Shown here one piece after another: positions 35,781-45,600 of a DNA stretch of 64,000 nt; position 1 is the first letter of the stretch; each line of letters opens with the position of its first letter. The notes beneath the pieces are model-generated. The model did no database searches, was not told the DNA's origin, and saw nothing but the letters and a program-made list of their open reading frames with translations. The position numbers were made by a program, and so were the translations under genes. Source of the stretch: Marinifilum sp. D737 (lineage in GTDB: Bacteria; Bacteroidota; Bacteroidia; Bacteroidales; Marinifilaceae); the NCBI RefSeq assembly GCF_026672275.1, contig NZ_JANQCD010000012.1, positions 62,001-126,000 of the forward strand. The letters are read 5' to 3'.

Positions 35781-36107
35781 GTAAGGAGAAGTAAATTTAA
35801 ATATTCAGTAAAAACCAATTCGAAGACTTTAATTAATTTGTGTTTAGCATAAATCAGATGCCTAAATGATAAATTTTTTAAAAAATAGTTTAATCGATAT
35901 AAAAGATAATTAGGATATATATGAAAACTAATAAGAGTTGGAAGTTTTCATGAGAAATCTTGAGGCTAAAATCTTAATAGTTTGAATCATGATCCAAGAA
36001 GACAGTTGGTTTATTTTGCCATAAATCTTGCAAGAACATATTTGTATTCTCGTGATCTATTGTATATTTACCTTCCGTAAATATTTAAATCCAATAAACA
36101 CTTTAAT

Positions 36108-37481
36108 ATGGATAATCTTAAAACATATATCGAAGAGAATAAGGAAAGGTTCCTGGATGAACTTTTTGAATTAATTAGAATTCCTTCAATCAGTTCAAAG
36201 CCTGAGCATAAAGATGATATGTATCGTTGTGCTGAGCTATGGAAAAAAATGTTGATTGATGGTGGTGCTGATAAGGCAGTAGTAATGGAGACAGAGGGTA
36301 ATCCTGTAGTATTTGGAGAGAAAATTCTTGATCCTTCTTTGCCAACAGTTTTGGTGTATGCTCACTACGACGTACAGCCAGCTGAACCTTTGGAGTTATG
36401 GACTACGCCTCCGTTTGAGCCGGAAATTCGTGACGGAAAGATTTTTGCACGTGGTGCTGATGATGATAAAGGACAAGGCTTTATGCATACCAAAGCCTTC
36501 GAATATTTGGTAAAAACCAACCAGTTAGAGTGTAATGTTAAATTCTTGATTGAAGGTGAAGAGGAAGTAGGCTCTCCTAGCTTGCCAAAATTCTGCGAAG
36601 ACAATAAAGAAATGTTGAAATCGGATGTGATTTTGGTTTCAGATACAGGAATGATTGCTCCTGATGTTCCAACAATTACAACAGGTTTACGTGGACTTTG
36701 CTACTGGGAAGTTGAAGTAACTGGTCCAAATCGCGATTTGCACTCAGGATTGTTCGGTGGTGCTGTAGCTAATCCAATTAACGTATTGGCTAAAATGATT
36801 ACTCAAATGGTGGACGAGAATGGTCATATTACTGTTCCTGGATTCTATGATGATGTAATTGAAGTGTCAGACGAAGAGCGTGCTTTGATGGCTAAGGCTC
36901 CTTATAGTGAAGAAGAGTACAAAAAAGCATTGGATGTTGAAGAATTGGCTGGTGAAAAAGGATTCTCAACTAACGAGAGAACAGGTATTCGTCCATCATT
37001 CGATGTTTGCGGAATTTGGGGTGGTTATCAAGGAGATGGTGCTAAAACTGTATTGCCATCTAAAGCTTATGCTAAGATTTCTTCTCGTTTGGTTCCAGAT
37101 CAGAATCATGAAAAAATTGCCGAACTATTCTGCAAGCATTTCGAATCTATCGCACCTAAGAGTGTGAAAGTTAAAGTTGAACATTTACATGGAGGTCAGG
37201 CTTATGGTTGCCCAATTGACTTAACTGCCTACAAAGCTGCAGAAAAAGCATTGGAAACTGTTTATGGTAAGCGACCGGTTCCTGTTCGTTCTGGAGGATC
37301 AATTCCAATTATTTCTGATTTCGAAAAAATCTTAGGAGTTAAATCGGTATTGATGGGATTCGGATTGGAAAGTAATGCAATTCACTCACCAAACGAAAAT
37401 TATCCATTGGAGCAATTCTTTAATGGTATTAATTCAATTCCGTACTTTTACAAGAACTACGCTGAAATGATGAAAAAATAG
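36108..37481 (+). CDS. M20 family dipeptidase
   Basis: A zinc aminoacyl-dipeptidase of 457 residues, carnosinase/CNDP2-like. The metal-binding motifs are VLVYAHYDVQP (His, near residue 87), GADDDKGQGF (bridging Asp) and EGEEEVGSP (catalytic and metal Glu). The dimerisation domain includes NRDLHSGLFGGAV, and the last ligand His lies in SNAIHSPNENY. No signal peptide, so it cleaves dipeptides in the cytoplasm. It is a monocistronic gene with its own terminator. Confidence 0.94.
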   Translation: MDNLKTYIEENKERFLDELFELIRIPSISSKPEHKDDMYRCAELWKKMLIDGGADKAVVMETEGNPVVFGEKILDPSLPTVLVYAHYDVQPAEPLELWTTPPFEPEIRDGKIFARGADDDKGQGFMHTKAFEYLVKTNQLECNVKFLIEGEEEVGSPSLPKFCEDNKEMLKSDVILVSDTGMIAPDVPTITTGLRGLCYWEVEVTGPNRDLHSGLFGGAVANPINVLAKMITQMVDENGHITVPGFYDDVIEVSDEERALMAKAPYSEEEYKKALDVEELAGEKGFSTNERTGIRPSFDVCGIWGGYQGDGAKTVLPSKAYAKISSRLVPDQNHEKIAELFCKHFESIAPKSVKVKVEHLHGGQAYGCPIDLTAYKAAEKALETVYGKRPVPVRSGGSIPIISDFEKILGVKSVLMGFGLESNAIHSPNENYPLEQFFNGINSIPYFYKNYAEMMKK

Positions 37482-37502
37482 TTCGTTAAATAACTATAAA
37501 TT

Positions 37503-37533
37503 AAGGGTATTTCTAATTGAAATACCCTTTTTT
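37503..37533 (+). terminator. Terminator after the dipeptidase gene
   Basis: AAGGGTATTTC pairs with GAAATACCCTT around TAATT, with a T-run. Confidence 0.92.
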
Positions 37534-37534
37534 A

Positions 37535-37565
37535 TTGGAAAAAACATTTTGGTATGATAACTTTG
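37535..37565 (+). promoter_or_regulatory. Promoter upstream of the GntR gene
   Basis: TTG at 37535-37537 and TAACTTTG at 37558-37565, spacer 20. The transcript would carry an unusually long leader of about 230 bases to the gntR start at 37802, in which I see no known element. Confidence 0.55.
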
Positions 37566-37801
37566 CATTCTGCTATAAAGTTTGTGACTTTCATCAAAAT
37601 ATTTAGAATATAATTATTATATTCCCTATGTAAATAAATTGAATGATTCGATATGTATTGATAATATTGGATTTAGTCATATTTATAGCTAAATTAGTAG
37701 TAAGATCTTTTGTGTGATTTGATTCTCAATTTATCCTAAATTAAACAGGAAGATAGGCCGGGATTATCAGAGATCATACAAGTTGTAGTAAATTTTAATA
37801 C

Positions 37802-38518
37802 ATGGACGAAATATTTGGAAAAATTGGTACTGCTCAAACTCTCAGCCAAAAAATTGAGCGTAGAATTGAAGAGGCAATTCGACAAAAAAAATTACTCGTA
37901 GGGACCAAATTGCCATCAGAGCGTGAGCTTTGCGAAATGTTTGCTGTAAGTAGAACAGCTTTACGTGAGGCATTGCGTAGATTAAGTGCAAGAGGATTAA
38001 TTCAAATCAAAAAAGGTAGTGGAATGTTCGTTAGTGAACTGAAGGTTGAAGATGCAATCGAATCTTTGAATCTTTATTACGACCTAAGTTTCGATAGTGA
38101 TTTGATTTCTCAGATTATAGAAGTACGTCGTGTATTTGAACCAGAGATAGCAAGAATAGCTGCATCAAATAGAACAGATGAAGACCTAATTGCTTTGAAT
38201 AAGAATATTACGGATCTTGCAGATTGTGATCCTGATAATACGCAGTTGGAAGCCGATATAATTAATAAATTTCACTTGAATGTAGCCAAGGCAACAGGTA
38301 ATAAAGTGATGATTATTTCGATGGAACCTATCTATTCATTACTGCCAAGAATGCGTAATCTGATTTATGCCAATGTTGACGGTGAAAAGGATTTTACTAT
38401 AAAAGCACATCGTGCAATTTTTGAAGCCATTCGTGATAAGAATGGTGAGCAAGCTTATCAGGAAATGGCTGGACAAATTGATCGTACCTTAGAAATATAT
38501 ACTCAATATTTGAAGTAA
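37802..38518 (+). CDS. GntR family regulator, FadR subfamily
   Basis: A DNA-binding protein of 238 residues. The N-terminal winged helix carries GTKLPSERELCEMFAVSRTALREALRRL and KKGSGMFV. The C-terminal helical FCD domain (from about residue 95) binds the effector: metal-type residues lie in the segment around VFEPEIARIAA and FHLNVAKATGN. It is convergent with murQ and the likely local regulator of the muropeptide genes. FadR-subfamily operators often have a TGGT-N3-ACCA core, and related sites occur upstream of four transcripts nearby (see findings). The effector is unknown; an amino-sugar phosphate would fit. Confidence 0.92.
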   Translation: MDEIFGKIGTAQTLSQKIERRIEEAIRQKKLLVGTKLPSERELCEMFAVSRTALREALRRLSARGLIQIKKGSGMFVSELKVEDAIESLNLYYDLSFDSDLISQIIEVRRVFEPEIARIAASNRTDEDLIALNKNITDLADCDPDNTQLEADIINKFHLNVAKATGNKVMIISMEPIYSLLPRMRNLIYANVDGEKDFTIKAHRAIFEAIRDKNGEQAYQEMAGQIDRTLEIYTQYLK

Positions 38519-38539
38519 CTCTAGAAGTTTGGGTAAATG

Positions 38540-38582
38540 AAAAAGCGGAGCTTGAAAATAATTTTTCAGACTCCGCTTTTTC
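38540..38582. terminator. Bidirectional terminator between gntR and murQ
   Basis: AAAAAGCGGAG (38540-38550) pairs with CTCCGCTTTTT (38571-38581), with an inner TTGAAAA/TTTTCAG stem. T-runs on both strands. Confidence 0.9.
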
Positions 38583-38605
38583 GTATTTATATGTGTGGTA
38601 CTTAT

Positions 38606-39442
38606 TTAAGATTTCTTATAAGCTTCAATTGCTTTTTTTACAGAACCATGTTCAAGCAATAAACTTTTAGAAGTTTCTTTATCGAGTTTTAGTTCCTCCA
38701 TAATCATTAAGGTTCCTCTTTCAACTAATTTTTTATTGGTTAGTTGCATGTTTACCATTTTGTTGCCTTTTACTCTTCCCAATTTAATCATTAAGCTGGT
38801 TGTAATCATGTTCAAGATCATTTTTTGAGCAGTTCCTGCTTTCAGTCTTGTACTTCCTGTTACGAATTCAGGACCTACAACAGCTTCAATTACAATTTCT
38901 GCCTCTTTTGAAACGGGTGCATCAGGATTACAAGTAATGCAAGCGGTAAGTAATCCATTTTCCCTGGCTTTCTTCACACCGCCAATAACATATGGAGTTG
39001 TTCCGGAGGCTGCAATTCCTAAAACAGAATCATTTTCATTGATATCATAGTCTTGAAGTTCTTGCCAAGCTTTTTCTGGATCATCTTCGGCAGACTCAAC
39101 GGCGCTTCTTAGTGCTTTTTCTCCTCCGGCAATTAAACCAATCACAATATTTGCAGGTACACCAAATGTTGGAGGCAGTTCGGATGCATCAAGAACACCT
39201 AGCCTTCCGCTTGTTCCTGCTCCAAGATAAAACAACCGTCCGCCTGATTTAATTCTATCAATCAACAGGCTTACAAATTTTTCAATAGTAGGAATGGCTT
39301 TGTTAACAGCTATGTGAATTTGTCCATCTTCCTGGTTAATTCCATACAATAATTCACTCACCGACATTTGCTCCAGGTTGGAAAAGTTTGAAGGTGCTTC
39401 TGTTATTTTGTTATCGGTTTTCTTATTTGGTGTGTTATTCAT
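38606..39442 (-). CDS. murQ: N-acetylmuramic acid 6-phosphate etherase MurQ
   Basis: MurQ cleaves the lactyl ether of MurNAc-6-phosphate, giving GlcNAc-6-phosphate and D-lactate. SIS-fold signatures are FYLGAGTSGRLGVLDASELPP, with the catalytic Glu nearby in ESAEDDPEKAW, and GSTRLKAGTAQKMILNM. The length of 278 is close to normal. It is downstream of the kinase gene with a 10-base gap, so uptake product, kinase and etherase form one step series. Confidence 0.96.
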   Translation of the reverse strand: MNNTPNKKTDNKITEAPSNFSNLEQMSVSELLYGINQEDGQIHIAVNKAIPTIEKFVSLLIDRIKSGGRLFYLGAGTSGRLGVLDASELPPTFGVPANIVIGLIAGGEKALRSAVESAEDDPEKAWQELQDYDINENDSVLGIAASGTTPYVIGGVKKARENGLLTACITCNPDAPVSKEAEIVIEAVVGPEFVTGSTRLKAGTAQKMILNMITTSLMIKLGRVKGNKMVNMQLTNKKLVERGTLMIMEELKLDKETSKSLLLEHGSVKKAIEAYKKS

Positions 39443-39452
39443 GATTCAAATT

Positions 39453-40283
39453 TTATTCTGCAATATGGAATTCAATCAAGCCTTCAAGTGGACTTTTGAT
39501 GATTTTTCCAGTCTGTAAGTTTAATTTTTCAGCCACTTTATTTAATTCCTTTTTAAAATAGTATGCTATGCTACCAATAAAATGAATTGGAAGGCTAGAA
39601 TGGTCATTGTATTGTTTGATGTTTCGTTCAAAGAACTTAGTAAACTCTTCCTGAAGTAGGTTTGATACATATGGATGCTCAATATTTTCCGAAAGGAAAA
39701 CCGTAAACTGAGCCAAAAATCGACTTGGAGCTTCTTCTCTGTAAATCTTATTAATGATATAAGCATATTCCAGATCATGCTTTTTATAAAAAGCAGTAGC
39801 AATGTCTTCAGGGGCAACACCTTTTAATATGTCGGCAATAAGTCTTTTCCCCAGCACGGCTCCGCTTCCTTCATCTCCCAGAATGTATCCTAAAGGACGA
39901 ACATTGTGAGTAATGTCCTTACCATCATATAAGCATGAATTTGATCCTGTTCCTATAATGCAGGCAATTCCTTTTTCTCTTCCGCATACCGATCTTGCTG
40001 CTGCAAGTACATCGCTATGAATTTCGCAAGAGGCAGAAGGAAATACTTCCAGCAATGCATCTTTCACCTTTTGTTTTGTTTCGTCAGTCGCACAACCAGC
40101 ACCATAAAAAAAGATTTGCTCAACCAAATGAAAATTTTCAAGTGATTTGATATTATCAATAATCGAACTGATGTCCATGTGAAAAGGATTTATTCCTAAA
40201 GTCTGTTGTTGCTTTTGAATTTTGCCCTCCTTTAAAAGAACCCAGTCTGTTTTTGTTGATCCGCTTTCGGCAATTAAAATCAT
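39453..40283 (-). CDS. BadF/BadG-type amino-sugar kinase (MurNAc/GlcNAc kinase)
   Basis: An ASKHA-fold kinase of 276 residues in the BadF/BadG/BcrA family. The first phosphate loop is AESGSTKTDWVLL; adenosine and phosphate motifs GIACIIGTGSNSCLYDG and GYILGDEGSGAVLGKRLI follow. Paired with MurQ, the likely substrate is MurNAc, giving MurNAc-6-phosphate, as in Tannerella MurK. GlcNAc is a second possible substrate. It heads the minus-strand murK-murQ unit. Confidence 0.88.
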   Translation of the reverse strand: MILIAESGSTKTDWVLLKEGKIQKQQQTLGINPFHMDISSIIDNIKSLENFHLVEQIFFYGAGCATDETKQKVKDALLEVFPSASCEIHSDVLAAARSVCGREKGIACIIGTGSNSCLYDGKDITHNVRPLGYILGDEGSGAVLGKRLIADILKGVAPEDIATAFYKKHDLEYAYIINKIYREEAPSRFLAQFTVFLSENIEHPYVSNLLQEEFTKFFERNIKQYNDHSSLPIHFIGSIAYYFKKELNKVAEKLNLQTGKIIKSPLEGLIEFHIAE

Positions 40284-40300
40284 ATCCGCTTTTTTGCTTT

Positions 40301-40316
40301 TATAACATGTATGATG
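40301..40316. promoter_or_regulatory. Candidate GntR operator, site 1 (leader of the kinase-murQ unit)
   Basis: TATAACATGTATGATG lies 18 bases upstream of the kinase start, inside the predicted leader. It shares TAACATGTATGA with the site at digH (56731). Confidence 0.5.
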
Positions 40317-40436
40317 AGTATGAAAGAAAAATGAAATTTCAATTTAATATACGATTTACAATTGTTTTCTGGAGGCTTTTCTTAAAATTAATCTCGTCAA
40401 AAGTCTTGTATTAAAAGGAACTTCATTTTCATGATA

Positions 40437-40464
40437 CAAATATAGAAAAATAAATTCCATTCAA
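40437..40464 (-). promoter_or_regulatory. Promoter of the kinase-murQ unit
   Basis: On the minus strand TTG (40462-40464) and TATATTTG (40437-40444) are 17 bases apart. The leader to the kinase start at 40283 is about 150 bases. Confidence 0.5.
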
Positions 40465-40472
40465 AAAGTATT

Positions 40473-40493
40473 ATATAACATGTAATACCAATT
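40473..40493. promoter_or_regulatory. Candidate GntR operator, site 2 (divergent kinase/nagB promoter)
   Basis: ATATAACATGTAATACCAATT sits between the divergent promoters, next to the -33 box of nagB (TTTTG 40492) and about 9 bases from that of the kinase. On the other strand it reads AATTGGT-ATT-ACATGTT; the left half equals the AATTGGT half-site known for PdhR/LldR-type regulators. The core TAACATGTAATACCAATT recurs exactly at 63587. Confidence 0.55.
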
Positions 40494-40524
40494 TTGGATT
40501 TTTTGAAATTCTGTTCTATTTTTG
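40492..40524 (+). promoter_or_regulatory. Promoter of the nagB-lmbE fusion gene
   Basis: TTTTG at 40492-40496 and TATTTTTG at 40517-40524, spacer 20. The start codon is 33 bases further down. Confidence 0.65.
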
Positions 40525-40557
40525 ATGCGAAAGTAATTTAAATCAGGAGTTAGCAAT

Positions 40558-42540
40558 ATGGAAAATCAAATACTACAATTTAGAGGAGAGCTGGATGAAG
40601 CTAAGTTGTATTACCAACCATCGGATGAGTTCGATAAAACGGTAAAAACAAGGTATGAGAAAATGCCTGCTGATATTTTTGCTACGGCCGAAAAGGGTGC
40701 AAAGTGGGTGGCTCATGAAATCGCAAACCTTATTAAAGAGAAGGCAGAGAATAATGATCCTTGTGTACTTGGATTAGCTACGGGAGCAACACCTTTAGGA
40801 GTGTATTTCGAATTGGTACGACTGCATAAAGAAGAGGGCTTGTCGTTTCAAAATGTAATTACATTTAATCTTGATGAATATTATCCAATGGATAATAAAA
40901 GCGCACAGAGCTATAATTATTACATGGATGATGTTCTTTTCAATCATATAGATATTCCTCGTGATCAAATCAATGTTCCAGATGGGGAAGTGAGCAAAGA
41001 AGGAATTTTTAATTACTGTTCTGGATACGAAGCAAAGATTGATTCTTTTGGTGGACTTGATATGCAAATATTAGGTATTGGTAGAACAGGGCATATTGGT
41101 TTTAACGAGCCGGGTTCTCAATTGGATTCGAAAACTCGTTTGATCATGCTTGATGCTTTAACCAGGCGTGATGCTGCAAAGGATTTTAACGGATTAAACA
41201 AGGTGCCTAAGGCTGCAATCACAATGGGAATTGGTACCATATTTAAAGCAAAGCGTGTAATTCTGATGGCTTGGGGAGAAGGTAAAGCACCTATCGTAAA
41301 AAAAGCATTAGAGGAAGGCCAGAGTGATTCTGTTCCTGCTAGTTATTTGCAACGCCATAATGATGTGCAGTTTGTGTTAGATGTGCCTGCAGCTAACGAA
41401 CTAACAAGAGTGAAACAGCCATGGTTGGTAGGGAGTGTAGAGTGGGATCGTTACTGGATTCGTAAAGCTGTAGTTTGGCTTTGTAATAAATTGGAGAAAC
41501 CAGTTCTGAAGTTGACCAATAGAGATTATAATGATAATGGATTGAGCGAACTTCTTGCCTGGTATGGATCGGCTTATGAAGTAAATATTAAAGTTTTTAA
41601 CGATTTACAACATACAATTACTGGCTGGCCTGGTGGTAAGCCTAATGCTGATGACTCGAATCGCCCGGAAAGAGCTGAACCGGCTCAGAAAAAAGTCTTG
41701 GTGTTTAGTCCGCATCCTGATGATGATGTGATTTCGATGGGTGGAACCCTAAAGAGATTGGTGGATCAAAGTCATGAAGTACATGTTGCTTATCAAACAT
41801 CGGGTAATATTGCGGTAGCTGATGATGAGGCGATTCGATATTTGTCGTTTGTGAAAAGTTTTGCGCAAACTCACGACACCAATGAAGGCAATTTGCCAAG
41901 CGTGATTGAAGATATTCGCAAATTCTTATTGGAGAACAAATCTCCGGGCGAGATGGATACTGTTGAAGTTCGCAGAATGAAATCTTTGATTCGCCGAGGT
42001 GAAGCAAAAGCTGCTTGTCGTTTTGTTGGTCTTCGTTCTAAAAATCTTCACTTCCTTGACATGCCTTTTTATGAAACGGGTAAAGTGAAGAAAAATCCGC
42101 TAAAAAAAGAAGATGTTCAAATTGTTGTGAATTTGCTGAGAAAGGTGAAGCCACAACAGATTTTTGCAGCTGGAGACTGGTCTGATCCACACGGAACTCA
42201 CCGAGTTTGTTGGGAAGGAATTTACCAGGCACTTCAGATTGTAAAAGATGAAGAGTGGATGGAGAATTGCTATGTGTGGTTATATCGAGGAGCTTGGCAA
42301 GAGTGGGATTTGGATGAAATTCAAATGGCAGTGCCAATCAGCCCGGAAGAATTGCAACACAAGCGAAATGCAATTTTGCGTCATCAATCGCAAATGGAGA
42401 GTGCCCCATATATGGGTAACGATTCAAGATTGTTCTGGCAGAGATCGGAAGCCAGAAATCGAGCAACAGCGAATTTGTTTAATAAATTAGGCTTGGCAGA
42501 ATATGAAGCAATCGAAGCTTTTGTCAGGTTTATTGTTTAG
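40558..42540 (+). CDS. nagB: Glucosamine-6-phosphate deaminase fused to a PIG-L/LmbE deacetylase domain
   Basis: Residues about 1-330 are NagB: LGLATGATPLGVYFELVRLH, the catalytic region ITFNLDEYYPM, and GIGRTGHIGFNEPGS. NagB turns glucosamine-6-phosphate into fructose-6-phosphate and ammonia. From about residue 378 a LmbE-like zinc deacetylase follows, with metal motif SPHPDDDVISMGG near 386 and later PHGTHRVCW. The second domain could remove the acetyl group from GlcNAc-6-phosphate, joining NagA and NagB steps; no separate nagA is in the window. This fusion is known from Bacteroidota as an annotated architecture. It heads the long recycling gene series. Confidence 0.93.
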   Translation: MENQILQFRGELDEAKLYYQPSDEFDKTVKTRYEKMPADIFATAEKGAKWVAHEIANLIKEKAENNDPCVLGLATGATPLGVYFELVRLHKEEGLSFQNVITFNLDEYYPMDNKSAQSYNYYMDDVLFNHIDIPRDQINVPDGEVSKEGIFNYCSGYEAKIDSFGGLDMQILGIGRTGHIGFNEPGSQLDSKTRLIMLDALTRRDAAKDFNGLNKVPKAAITMGIGTIFKAKRVILMAWGEGKAPIVKKALEEGQSDSVPASYLQRHNDVQFVLDVPAANELTRVKQPWLVGSVEWDRYWIRKAVVWLCNKLEKPVLKLTNRDYNDNGLSELLAWYGSAYEVNIKVFNDLQHTITGWPGGKPNADDSNRPERAEPAQKKVLVFSPHPDDDVISMGGTLKRLVDQSHEVHVAYQTSGNIAVADDEAIRYLSFVKSFAQTHDTNEGNLPSVIEDIRKFLLENKSPGEMDTVEVRRMKSLIRRGEAKAACRFVGLRSKNLHFLDMPFYETGKVKKNPLKKEDVQIVVNLLRKVKPQQIFAAGDWSDPHGTHRVCWEGIYQALQIVKDEEWMENCYVWLYRGAWQEWDLDEIQMAVPISPEELQHKRNAILRHQSQMESAPYMGNDSRLFWQRSEARNRATANLFNKLGLAEYEAIEAFVRFIV

Positions 42541-42558
42541 ATTTATCATTACATTTTA

Positions 42559-42582
42559 TTGGGCAGAATTTCTTCTGCCCAA
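42559..42582 (+). other. Intercistronic hairpin
   Basis: TTGGGCAGAA and TTCTGCCCAA form a perfect 10-bp stem with a TTTC loop. No T-run follows, so it may be an attenuator or an mRNA-stabilising structure rather than a full terminator. Confidence 0.6.
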
Positions 42583-42622
42583 TTGTACATGAATCGATAG
42601 TATTGCACTGAATTTTAGGAGT

Positions 42623-45600
42623 ATGAGTTCTATATTAAACAGACATGTAAAGTCGAATTTACTTTTACTATTTGCTTTTTTACTGATTGGTTTTTCGGTT
42701 CAGGCGGCTGAGAAACCCTATCGCTTGAATAAGAAAGCTGAGAAGGCTGCTTTAGAATTTTTAAAACAGGCTTCGAATGAGTTTGTGTATCGTTTTAAAC
42801 TGGACAGTTTGAACGTGAATTCCAGTAAAAAAGAAATTACAGTATATGTGAATTCTACTTTTTCCTATATTCCTTTCAGACCCAATATGGTAAAGCAATA
42901 TCGAGCTGAATTAAAAGAGATTCTTGGTCGTAAGTTCAGGAAATACGATGTTCGTATCGAAAGTATGGGAATGGAAATTGAGGAATTGATCCCTAATTAC
43001 TACAGAGATGAATCATCTCCTTTGACAAAAGATCGTTTGTCTGTCGAAAACATTAATACGAAGCCTTTGGTTAGAAAACTTGGTAATGATATCTATTCAA
43101 ATGGATTAGAGAATAAACATATTGCCTTATGGCATTCGCATGGATGGTATTACGAAAACACTTTAGATCGTTGGGAGTGGCAAAGAGCCAGAGTATATAC
43201 TACCGTTGAAGATATGTGGACCATGGAATTTGTAGTTCCTTACATAGCGCCTATGTTGGAAAATGCAGGTGCAAACGTTTTATTTCCAAGAGAGCGTGAT
43301 GTTCAAACCAATGAAGTAATTGTGGATGCTGACTGGTGTTCAATTCTGTCGGATTATAAAGCATCCGGAGAGTGGGAAACCAATTCTCAACCTGGTTTTA
43401 ACAACAAGTATCCGTTTTATGTTGAGGGTGAAAATCCATTCGAAATGGGAAGTAGTATGCAGACAGAGGCCGTTTCATCTGAGACTGCAAGAGTGGAATA
43501 TACACCGTATATTCCTGAAAAAGGTGAATATGCTGTTTACGTATCCTATTCGGTTGATGATGATAATGTGAGTGATGCTCATTATTCAGTTTATCATGCC
43601 GGAGGCAAAACAGATTTTCTTGTAAATCAGAGTATGGGCGGAAAAACCTGGATTTACCTGGGAACTTTCTTGTTTGATCAGGGTAAAAATCCGGAAAACG
43701 GTAAAGTAGTACTTACGAATGAAAGTAAGGAAGAAGGAAATTGGGTTTCTGCTGATGCTGTTCGTTTTGGTGGAGGAATGGGAAATATTGCCAGGGGCAA
43801 AGTAGATGAATTGTATGAATTGGTTCAGGAAAGAAATGAACTTGTTTTTGCAATGGATTCTTCCAGGTGGCAAAGATATACCAGTAATCGTCCGAGATAC
43901 CACGAAGCTGCCCGTTACTACTTGCAATATGCTGGTATGCCAGATTCAATTGTTTATAGTATCAACAAGAATTACAAAGCAGATTATAGCAACAGAGGAA
44001 AGGATGCAGCAAAGTTTCAAAAGCGAGAAAGTGGTAAGACTGATTACAAGGATGATTATATGAGTCGTGGTGAATGGGTAGACTATTTAATTGGTGCACC
44101 TAATGGACCAACGAAACATGTAAATGCAAAAGGACTTGGAATTCCTGTTGATATGGCTCTGGGTTTTCATACCGACGCTGGCTTTACACCGAATGATTCC
44201 ATTATTGGAACTTTAGCAATTTATAATACTACCCGTGATAATACAGATCAATTTGTAAATGGACAGTCGAAATGGGCGAGTAGAGATTTAACAGATATTG
44301 TGCAAACACAGGTGGTAGAAGATATCAGAAAACTGTTCGAGCCAAAATGGACAAGAAGAGGAATGTGGAACAAGCAATATTCGGAAGCTTACCGACCTAA
44401 AGTGCCAACCATGTTGTCGGAAATGCTTTCGCATCACAATTTTGCTGATATGTACCAAGGTATGGATCCTAAATTTAAATTTCACATTAGTCGTGCCTAT
44501 TATAAGGGAGTGTTGAGATTTTTGACTTCGCAGGAAGGGAAAGAGTATGTGGTACAACCATTGCCTATCGATCATTTTAGAATTGATGAAAATGAAAATG
44601 GAATCAGACTGAGCTGGAAAGCTGTTGTCGATCCTTTGGAAAAAAGTGCAGTGGCAAAGAAATATAAAGTTTACACCCGATTGAATGATGGTGGATTTGA
44701 CAATGGTGTGTTGGTTAAAAAAGAGGAATTACAGCTTAAAAATTTAAGTTCTGAAAATATTTACAGTTTTAAGATTACAGCTTTAAACGAAGGAGGTGAA
44801 AGTTTTCCATCCGAGATTTTGTCTTATCATAAATCAGAAAATGGTGAAAAGCCTGTTTTGATTGTAAATGGTTTCGACAGAATTGCTTCTCCACATGGAT
44901 TTGACGATGGTAAGTTTGCCGGTTTTAACAGTGCTGTTGATGAGGGAGTAGCATACCGTAGAAACATTGCCTATGTAGGTGATCAGTACGATTTTGATAG
45001 AAAATCACCATGGTTGGATGATGATGCTTCGGGTCATGGTTCAAGTTATGCTGACCAGGAAGAAAAGATCATTGCCGGGAATAGTTTTGATTATCCTTAT
45101 GTGCATGGCGAAGCGATTAAAGCTGCCGGATATGGTTTTGTATCGATGAGTGATGAATCTTTTGAAGGTGGAAAATGGGAAGCTTCTGATTACAAAGCAC
45201 TGGATTTGATTTTTGGTGAAGAGAAAACCACCAAAAGATTATACGGGAAAGAGAATAAGGATTTTACGATTTACACTCCGGAAATGGTGAAGGCAGTCAG
45301 AAAATACATTCAATCAAAAGATGCAAAACTGATTCTTTCGGGAGCATATCTGGGAACGGATGTTGTAGAATGTGGAGATACATTGATAGAAGATTTTACA
45401 GAAAAGGAACTTCACTTCTTATTCAGAACCAATTATGCAAGTAAATCTGGTGCCATATCTCATCCCAATGAAGTAAAAGCAGATTTCACTGGAAATTATC
45501 AATTCGAAACAGGATTGAATGAACAGATATACAAAGTAGAAGCTCCGGATGCTATCGAGCCTGTAGGTAAGAATGCAAAGGTGTTTCTACGATACACTAA

